Source: Verrucomicrobiota bacterium (GTDB lineage: Bacteria; Verrucomicrobiota; Verrucomicrobiia; Limisphaerales; JADLHS01). Taken from it: DNA of 38,259 bases. Location: contig WBXK01000005.1 in the NCBI GenBank assembly GCA_008933055.1, positions 1-38,259 of the forward strand, read 5' to 3'. This document shows positions 34,178 through 38,259 of this stretch, piece after piece. Each line of letters starts with the position of its first letter. The first letter of the stretch is position 1. Both the position numbers and the translations under genes were made by a program. The notes beneath the pieces are model-generated. The model was given only the letters and a program-made list of their open reading frames with translations, had not been told where the DNA came from and did no database searches.

Positions 34178-36055
34178 ATGGCTATGATCCCAAAGATTAA
34201 ACGATTTGCGGCCGCGATGATTGCGGTCGTCTTAAGTCCGGCTCTCGCCAAGGCGCAGGGCGGATTCGTGGCGCAAGGAGCGGAATACAAGGTCGCAGGG
34301 ACATTGGCTGGCGAGCAGGTCTATCCTCATTCCAGCATCAAGACGACTGGCGGCTATGTGGTCTGGCAGGATAATATCACCGATGGCGACGGATATGGTA
34401 TCAGCGGAAGAAAAATGGATGGAAGTTTCAGCGGCGCGTTGAGCACGTTTCGCGTGAATGCGAACGGCGCTAATGATCAAGAACGCCCTCAAGTGACCAT
34501 GCTGAATGATGGCGGCGCGATTTTTATCTGGCAGAGCGGTCGCCAGAGTTTCCAGAACATTTACGGACGCGTCCGTAACGCGTCCGGTATTTGGGGCACG
34601 GGTGATATTCTCATAAATTCTTCAACAAATGTTTATCAACGAGACGCTGCCCTTACGACTCTCTCAGGCGGTAACGTCGTAGTTGTTTATTCCAGTTACA
34701 ACCAGGTTGCAGCAGGCAGCATGCAGGATGTTTATGCGCAGATTTTAACTCCTACCGGCGCCAAGTCGGGTGGTGAGTTTGCAGTGAATACCACAACCGC
34801 ATTCAACCAGCGTTCCGCTGCGATCGCCCCGTTGAGTGACGGTCGGTTCGTCGTCGTCTGGATTTCGGAGCAGCAACGTTTTGAAAACAGTGCCGATGTT
34901 TACGCCCGCATTTACTCAGCCAACGGTACAGCCGCTACTAGTGAATTTTTGATCAATTCTTCGACGAACATTTGTGCAAGCCCTAGTGTTGCACCTTCCG
35001 CTGATGGCGGATTCTTGGTGACGTGGATGCAGCTTGATTTGGCTGTTTCTACCAACAGTTGGGATATCTATTCTCGCCCATTTTCTGGGGGGGCGAATGG
35101 CGGTGTGACGCGTCGGGTTAACAGCTTTACCTATGGCGATCAGCTCGCACCGAAGGTGAGTTCCATAGCCTCAGACTATCAGGTCGTTTGGACGAGTATG
35201 GGACAGGATGGTTCTGATGATGGTATCTATGGACAATTTCTGAAGAGTGACGGCTCATTGTCTGGGGCAGAGTTTCGAGTGAACACATCCACTCCTGGCC
35301 AGCAGATGCATCCTACCGTGTCTTCCGATGGCGTGGGGACATTTCTGACCGTCTGGACCGGATTTGTGGGTGGAGCAAATGCCTTTGATCTGTTCTCACA
35401 GCGTTATGTCAGCACGAATGCGCCATTGAATGCTCCGGGTGCACCCATCGTGACGGTGTTGAGTTCCAACACTCTTAGCGTGAGTTGGCCGCCGGTTCAG
35501 GGCATTTCGATCAGCAATTACGAAGTGTATGCGGACGGAGCCTCAGCGGCTTCAGCAGTGCTCACAAATACTTACTGGAACTCGACGGGTTTGGCTGCGG
35601 GCAGTACTCACAGCTACAAATTGGCCTATGTTGTCGCAGATGGGCGTCGCTCGCCGTTGTCTGTGGCGGTCACAAATACGACTTACCTATCAAATTGGTT
35701 TTATGACCAAATCGCCGGTGAATGGATGACGGCTAACTTTGGTAATGCCTATTGGACTTGGCCGCAACCGGGCATTGATTCGGATGGAGACGGGGCATCG
35801 AATCTCAACGAATTTCTTGCGGGCACCAACCCCAACGACGCAAACAGTGTCTTGAAGGTGCGGTTGCAACCGACGCCTCAAGGTTTGTTCCTGGATTGGA
35901 ACACGCAAATCGGGTTGATTTATCAAGTGCAGCAATCGACATCCGTAAACTCATGGTCGAACCTGGGCGGGCCGCGGTTTGCCTCGGGGTCGTTGGATTC
36001 AATGTATGTCAGCGGCGGGAATGCAACTTTTTACAGAATTGTTAGATTGCGTTAA
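34178..36055 (+). CDS. Large secreted protein: propeller-like repeats, FN3, calcium-binding repeat
   Basis: 625 residues, unknown function. A signal peptide (about 1-27, ALAKAQ) leads into about six beta repeats of 55-65 residues (roughly 45-415), each with a core like GGAIFIWQS, GRFVVVWIS, GGFLVTWMQ or TFLTVWTG, followed by an Asn/Thr/Ser turn and a FRVN/FLIN strand. This suggests a beta-propeller. A fibronectin type III-like domain (about 420-505) follows, with TLSVSWPPV and NYEVYAD. Next is a thrombospondin-3/dockerin-like loop, DSDGDGASNLNEFLAGTNP, and a final beta module ending in YRIVRLR, of a kind common in Verrucomicrobial exported proteins. It starts 113 bp after the exonuclease and ends 12 bp before the next gene. 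Confidence 0.8.
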   Translation: MAMIPKIKRFAAAMIAVVLSPALAKAQGGFVAQGAEYKVAGTLAGEQVYPHSSIKTTGGYVVWQDNITDGDGYGISGRKMDGSFSGALSTFRVNANGANDQERPQVTMLNDGGAIFIWQSGRQSFQNIYGRVRNASGIWGTGDILINSSTNVYQRDAALTTLSGGNVVVVYSSYNQVAAGSMQDVYAQILTPTGAKSGGEFAVNTTTAFNQRSAAIAPLSDGRFVVVWISEQQRFENSADVYARIYSANGTAATSEFLINSSTNICASPSVAPSADGGFLVTWMQLDLAVSTNSWDIYSRPFSGGANGGVTRRVNSFTYGDQLAPKVSSIASDYQVVWTSMGQDGSDDGIYGQFLKSDGSLSGAEFRVNTSTPGQQMHPTVSSDGVGTFLTVWTGFVGGANAFDLFSQRYVSTNAPLNAPGAPIVTVLSSNTLSVSWPPVQGISISNYEVYADGASAASAVLTNTYWNSTGLAAGSTHSYKLAYVVADGRRSPLSVAVTNTTYLSNWFYDQIAGEWMTANFGNAYWTWPQPGIDSDGDGASNLNEFLAGTNPNDANSVLKVRLQPTPQGLFLDWNTQIGLIYQVQQSTSVNSWSNLGGPRFASGSLDSMYVSGGNATFYRIVRLR

Positions 36056-36067
36056 TTCAAAGATTTT

Positions 36068-38254
36068 ATGGTGCGAATGTTTAAGAATTTTCTCGGTTTG
36101 ATGTTGGTTGCTTTGGCAACTACCAACGCCCCGGCGTTTTCCTTGTTGGGGCCGGCTCCCTCCAGCGGGACCGCCCCAGATGGATACCAACAGCCCGTTA
36201 TCGGTTATCATCTGGATGGTGAAATTGGTGGGCCTAAGAATTTGACTGAAGAATATCGTTGGAATACGCCGATTTTGAACTTCGCCATGGACGCAAACTT
36301 TTTTGATTATTATGGATCGAACGGAGCGGTAGCGATTGAACAGGCGATCGCGATTGTAAATGGAGTTTCGAATGTTTCTACATACACGCCGAGCATGAAT
36401 GAGCTCCCGTTGACATCCTCTAGGGTCAATTTTCAAGCGCGTGCACTTGGCTTGGTTGACCTAAAATCGGTTGCGTTGTCATTCGTCGTTGAAGAATTGG
36501 GCTTGGCGCAGCCAGATAGGTTTACATGGTGCATCCGTGACCGGCGGACACTTCCTGGGGCTTCTTGTCCAGCCATGCAGTATGACATAATCAAGCGCAA
36601 CTATGACCCTGAAACGGGATTGCCAACTAGTTATGTGAACGGCTCGTTGTACAGTTATAGAATTTTCGAGATATGTACTGGCGACAATCCGTTGGCTGAC
36701 GCAGTTGAAATTCCGGTCGATCCACTATCGTTCAATTTTACGGCTGTTGCATCTCAACTAACCCGACGTCAGGAGGGTATTTACAGAACAGGCCTTACTC
36801 GGGATGATGTTGGGGGGCTACGCTACATGATCCGCACAAACAATATCAATTTTGAGGCAGTCTCCTCAGACAGTGTTCTATTACAAACAAATCTCAACAC
36901 GGTCGAACTCCTGACCACCTCAGATTTGGGCGTTTTGGTCGCTGCATCGCAGACGAACAGTGCTGCAGCATTGACAGGATTGTTTCCCGGTTTGGAAGTA
37001 GCCAGCACCATCACTTATTTCACAAATGTCGTAACCACGAACCTCAACATCACGTTTGTCAATTACCCATGGGATCCAGTGGGAACGCCAGCGCATGTTC
37101 TGTTGACCACAACCTTCACAACTAATGTCGCCAGCCGTTTCATCCACAGTTTTGCAAATGTGATCACCAATACACATTTCACCAACTTTTCCCTTACTGT
37201 GGCCACAACAAATGTTGTTTTGTCACCTTATGCACCAGTTGGAAGCGGCGTATTGCAAACGAACGTGACACAAACCACGACGGTCACGCCTGGAGTCAGC
37301 GGCGATTATTATCTCTTGCTCGCTGGAGAATGTACACCAAGGATTGTTTCTACTCAGTTGGTGTCTTTAGTGACCTCCTCAAGCTTAAACTCATTTGGAA
37401 CAAACCCTGCGGGCGATGGGCAAACTTTTAGTCAAAGCCTCGTAACCTATTTCACGAACCGCACATTTGTTGTGAATCCTTGTGATCGTTTGACGGGAAC
37501 CGTTGGCTTAAGGCAGGGTATGGATAAATTCACATTTGTCCGCCAGAACTATGATTCACTGTTAGGCCGTTTCTTCCAACCCATTACCAATAGATACACA
37601 TTGGTCGGAATCACCAACTCCGCCACGGTTTCGCAGACCTTCGAACGGGTCGTGACCCGTCCGGATTTCTTGTTTTCAGCGGAGGAAAGGATGCTACCCG
37701 ATGAAGCGTGGTTGTCGGTTGGGTTCCGAACAATACCGGGCCGTGGGAACGGATACAATACTGACAATATTTTAAACCCTGGTGCTGTAGACGGTCCCGG
37801 CACACGTCAGCCTTTTGTTGAAATCACGTTCAACAAAGTCGGACCTTCATATCGTAACATAGGACCGAGCTTTTTGACTGAGGCAAACCAAACGACCAAT
37901 TTTATTTGGGGATCTTTTGATGGATCAACTAATGCCCCGATCGTTTATCCAAGCAGTTCCAGCCTTGCGAACTTAGAAAATCTTGTGTTGATTCAGATTA
38001 ACCCTTCGGTGCTCGCGATTGGCACTGCGGGTCTTGCTTACAATTCTGCGTTCTCTGTCACCGGAGGGCAGTCGCCTTATTCATTTGCAATCGCCCCAGG
38101 TAGCGGAGCCCTGCCATCAGGGTTAAGCCTTAGCTCCACCGGAGTGATTTCAGGGATTCCTGCAAATTCCGGCATATTTGATATTGTGGTGAGAATGACG
38201 GATTCGTCGTCGCGCACTGTAGATAAACCATATGCGCTTACGATAAATCCATAA
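36068..38254 (+). CDS. Large secreted protein with C-terminal putative Ig (He_PIG) domain
   Basis: 728 residues, complete in the window (TAA at 38252). The signal peptide covers about residues 1-24. The first 230 residues resemble the N-terminal part of matrixin-like secreted proteins: RWNTPILNFAMDANFFDYYG, then AIEQAIAIVNG and LVDLKSVALSF. The place where a HExGHxLG zinc site might fall reads VVEELGLAQ, with no histidines. The middle (about 290-480) is extraordinarily rich in Thr, Asn and Val. The last 90 residues form a putative Ig domain with SFAIAPGSGALPSGLSLSS and GVISGIP. It follows the previous gene by 12 bp and is probably cotranscribed. I do not know its role. Confidence 0.78.
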   Translation: MVRMFKNFLGLMLVALATTNAPAFSLLGPAPSSGTAPDGYQQPVIGYHLDGEIGGPKNLTEEYRWNTPILNFAMDANFFDYYGSNGAVAIEQAIAIVNGVSNVSTYTPSMNELPLTSSRVNFQARALGLVDLKSVALSFVVEELGLAQPDRFTWCIRDRRTLPGASCPAMQYDIIKRNYDPETGLPTSYVNGSLYSYRIFEICTGDNPLADAVEIPVDPLSFNFTAVASQLTRRQEGIYRTGLTRDDVGGLRYMIRTNNINFEAVSSDSVLLQTNLNTVELLTTSDLGVLVAASQTNSAAALTGLFPGLEVASTITYFTNVVTTNLNITFVNYPWDPVGTPAHVLLTTTFTTNVASRFIHSFANVITNTHFTNFSLTVATTNVVLSPYAPVGSGVLQTNVTQTTTVTPGVSGDYYLLLAGECTPRIVSTQLVSLVTSSSLNSFGTNPAGDGQTFSQSLVTYFTNRTFVVNPCDRLTGTVGLRQGMDKFTFVRQNYDSLLGRFFQPITNRYTLVGITNSATVSQTFERVVTRPDFLFSAEERMLPDEAWLSVGFRTIPGRGNGYNTDNILNPGAVDGPGTRQPFVEITFNKVGPSYRNIGPSFLTEANQTTNFIWGSFDGSTNAPIVYPSSSSLANLENLVLIQINPSVLAIGTAGLAYNSAFSVTGGQSPYSFAIAPGSGALPSGLSLSSTGVISGIPANSGIFDIVVRMTDSSSRTVDKPYALTINP

Positions 38255-38259
38255 CGCGA

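Overview
The window looks like a chromosomal segment of a Gram-negative bacterium of the Verrucomicrobiota, probably close to the Pedosphaera/Limisphaerales side. This is an inference from content. Kdo/LPS synthesis (kdsB), many lipoproteins and a secretin show an outer membrane. The cluster at 26655-33140 has the same gene order as the Akkermansia muciniphila Amuc_1101-1100-1099-1098 locus (PilM, Amuc_1100, Amuc_1099, secretin). The two large secreted proteins at the right end carry C-terminal modules of a kind common in this phylum. No phage, insertion sequence, CRISPR array or rRNA was seen.

Layout. The left edge cuts a tRNA-Thr(CGT). Next come an Mrp-type ATPase (minus strand), a tiny secreted cysteine-rich protein with a hairpin leader and strong terminator, a Ppx/GppA phosphatase, a DUF192 protein and a kdsB-pyrG-folC operon that links CTP synthesis to CTP-consuming Kdo activation. 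A minus-strand block from 12753 down to 7238 holds a paired catalytic/non-catalytic M16 peptidase set, a wrecked sugar-ABC ATPase pseudogene and an intact secreted TIM-barrel glycosidase-like protein. Then come guaB, a broken DUF6714 gene, a prolyl oligopeptidase lipoprotein, a rhomboid protease and a minus-strand operon CPBP protease-thiL-tsaE-tsaB-AsmA-like (t6A tRNA modification plus thiamine diphosphate). A LOG-family protein, a small lipoprotein and a YgjP-like metallopeptidase follow.

At 24660-25320 lies a decayed two-gene module. The first is a frameshifted small ORF; it overlaps by TGATG an HNH endonuclease gene that has three in-frame stop codons but an otherwise intact reading frame. 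An orphan ABC-2 exporter ATPase comes next on the minus strand.

The right third is one plus-strand block: a PilM-PilN fusion, an Amuc_1100-like protein, a PilP/Amuc_1099-like protein, a PilQ-like secretin with a 16-glycine tract, a stand-alone 5'-3' exonuclease with a TTG start, and two large secreted proteins. I read this as the inner-membrane alignment complex plus outer-membrane pore of a type IV pilus-like machine, with possible surface clients. The motor genes pilB, pilC and pilT are not in the window.

Four genes in the window are dead or dying (ABC ATPase, DUF6714, HNH partner, HNH), all in gaps between conserved genes. No wholly unknown multi-gene system was found. The most unusual items are the pilM-pilN fusion cluster with its appended genes and the HNH module.
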